A DNA stretch of 64,000 nucleotides, from assembly GCA_020632975.1 (NCBI GenBank), contig JACKEL010000008.1, positions 186,001 to 250,000 on the forward strand. The letters run 5' to 3'. The position numbers and the translations under genes were made by a program. Below the pieces are notes generated by a model. That model searched no databases. It saw only the letters and a list, made by a program, of their open reading frames with translations, and had not been told where the DNA came from. This DNA is from Myxococcales bacterium (GTDB lineage Bacteria; Myxococcota_C; UBA6777). This document shows, piece after piece, positions 62,929 through 64,000 of the stretch (positions within the stretch are counted from its first letter, which is position 1; each line of letters begins with the position of its first letter).

Positions 62929-64000
62929 ATGATTGAAGAGAAGGTGTATCCTCCCCCTGCCGAGTTTAGCAAACACGCTCACGTTTCATCTCTCGAAGCC
63001 TACCAACAGATGTACGATCGCTCGATCCAAGATCCCGAAGGATTCTGGGCAGAGGTTGCACAAGACTTTTACTGGAAGACCCCTTGGACCAAGGTCCGCG
63101 AATACGATTTCACCAATGATATCAGCATCAAGTGGTTTCTTGGTGCACAAACCAACCTTAGTTACAATGCCCTCGACCTCCAGATCGAACGCGGTTATGG
63201 CGACAAAACGGCGATCATCTGGGAAGGAAACGAGCCTGGCGAAGAAAAACACTACACCTACACAGAAGTCCTCCGTGAAGTCAGCCGTTTTGCCAACATG
63301 CTCAAGGCCCAAGGCGTGCAAAAAGGAGATCGTGTCGCGATCTACATGCCGATGATCCCCGAGTTGGCTTTCTCGATGTTGGCTTGCGCGCGTATTGGTG
63401 CGGTGCATACCATCGTGTTTGGTGGGTTTTCCGCAGACTCCCTCGCCGATCGCATCCTCGATGCAACAAGCGAAGTCGTCGTAACAGCCGATGGTTGTAT
63501 GCGCGGAAGCAAACCCGTCCTGCTCAAACAAACCACAGACGAAGCACTCGCGATCTGTGAGAAAAAAGGCCACAAAGTACGCCTAAACGTCGTGTTCAAC
63601 CGTACAGACGGGAAGATCGAAACAACGATGGTAGAAGGCAGAGATCGATGGTGGCATGAGCTTGTGGAAGGTGTCAGCGACACCTGCGAACCCACTTGGA
63701 TGGACGCGGAAGATCCGTTGTTTATCCTCTATACTTCGGGTTCGACGGGCAAACCCAAGGGGGTCCTCCATACCACTGCTGGTTACATGGTGTACGCCGC
63801 AACCACCTTCAAATATGTCTTCGACCACAAACCCGAAGATATCTACTGGTGTACCGCAGACATCGGTTGGATCACGGGCCACAGTTACATCATCTACGGC
63901 CCCATGTGCAACGCAGCCACCACGCTGATGTTTGAAGGGATCCCCACCTACCCCGATGCATCGCGTTTTTGGGATGTCGTCGAAAAATACAAAGTCAGCA
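62929..64000 (+). CDS. acs: Acetyl-CoA synthetase (3' end outside window)
   Basis: Activates acetate to acetyl-AMP and acetyl-CoA. ATG 62929 with AAAGGAGG about seven bases upstream. 357 codons are present to the right edge, about half of the usual 650. Diagnostic blocks: the N-terminal ACS domain (YQQMYDRSIQDPEGFW, WFLGAQTNLSYNALD), GDRVAIYMPMIPELAFSMLACARIGA, VFGGFSADSL, and the AMP-binding P-loop LYTSGSTGKPKGVLHT, then WCTADIGWITGHSYIIYGP. The regulatory C-terminal lysine is outside. Divergent from the NtrC-type regulator. Confidence 0.98.
   Translation, partial: MIEEKVYPPPAEFSKHAHVSSLEAYQQMYDRSIQDPEGFWAEVAQDFYWKTPWTKVREYDFTNDISIKWFLGAQTNLSYNALDLQIERGYGDKTAIIWEGNEPGEEKHYTYTEVLREVSRFANMLKAQGVQKGDRVAIYMPMIPELAFSMLACARIGAVHTIVFGGFSADSLADRILDATSEVVVTADGCMRGSKPVLLKQTTDEALAICEKKGHKVRLNVVFNRTDGKIETTMVEGRDRWWHELVEGVSDTCEPTWMDAEDPLFILYTSGSTGKPKGVLHTTAGYMVYAATTFKYVFDHKPEDIYWCTADIGWITGHSYIIYGPMCNAATTLMFEGIPTYPDASRFWDVVEKYKVS

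Noticed and set aside
1..64000. tRNA or rRNA genes
   Set aside because: No cloverleaf with a GGTTCGAATCC-like arm and no rRNA-like stretch was recognised in the intergenic gaps.

Overview
The window is about 52% GC by eye and reads as a gene-dense chromosomal segment of a myxobacterium-like (Myxococcota / former Deltaproteobacteria) organism. Four things point that way: giant lipoproteins built of PKD and IPT/TIG domains, tandem lipoproteins combining Cys-rich repeats with NHL propellers, two surface proteins ending in MYXO-CTERM-like tails (Cys, hydrophobic helix, Arg cluster), and large sensor proteins with STAND ATPase and TPR parts. The assignment is inferred from gene content only. No rRNA, tRNA, CRISPR array or transposase gene was seen.

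Layout. 1-2334: gyrA on the minus strand, running off the left edge. 3066-11473: two tandem paralogous giant lipoproteins. 11838-18632: a calcineurin-type phosphoesterase, a small envelope protein, ahcY, a double cyclic-nucleotide-binding protein and a pair of ArsA-type ATPases. 18923-22691: comEC and GAPDH. 22775-27364: two paralogous Cys-rich/NHL lipoproteins. 27588-29524: a lone receiver domain, a Rieske ferredoxin and gshB.

29611-40542 is the accessory-looking part. It holds a BTAD/STAND/TPR regulator and a 1599-residue caspase-STAND-TPR membrane protein. Inside the caspase protein's ATPase region are ten 16-residue repeats with an invariant DLSDSMLA core. A serine-hydrolase lipoprotein (SxxK) is divergent from it. 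The caspase and hydrolase genes are flanked by one family of palindromic repeats (33029-33205 and 39791-39920). The right flank also has a roughly 230-bp MITE-like inverted-repeat element and a satellite-like array. This is the best candidate for an undescribed system.

40543-54500: housekeeping and envelope genes. These are a YigZ/IMPACT protein, a Cys-periodic secreted basic protein, a DUF423 membrane protein, a Maf pyrophosphatase, an 868-residue lipoprotein with a MYXO-CTERM-like tail, a FadL-type porin, an FHA-like protein, a GNAT acetyltransferase, and a coupled coiled-coil / M16 peptidase / TPR operon with a four-Cys mini-protein.

54623-64000: a hybrid histidine kinase, a trypsin-like MYXO-CTERM protease, two exported proteins (one with a VHL-beta-like domain), an outer-membrane barrel protein, an NtrC-type regulator and, divergent from it, acs, which runs off the right edge.
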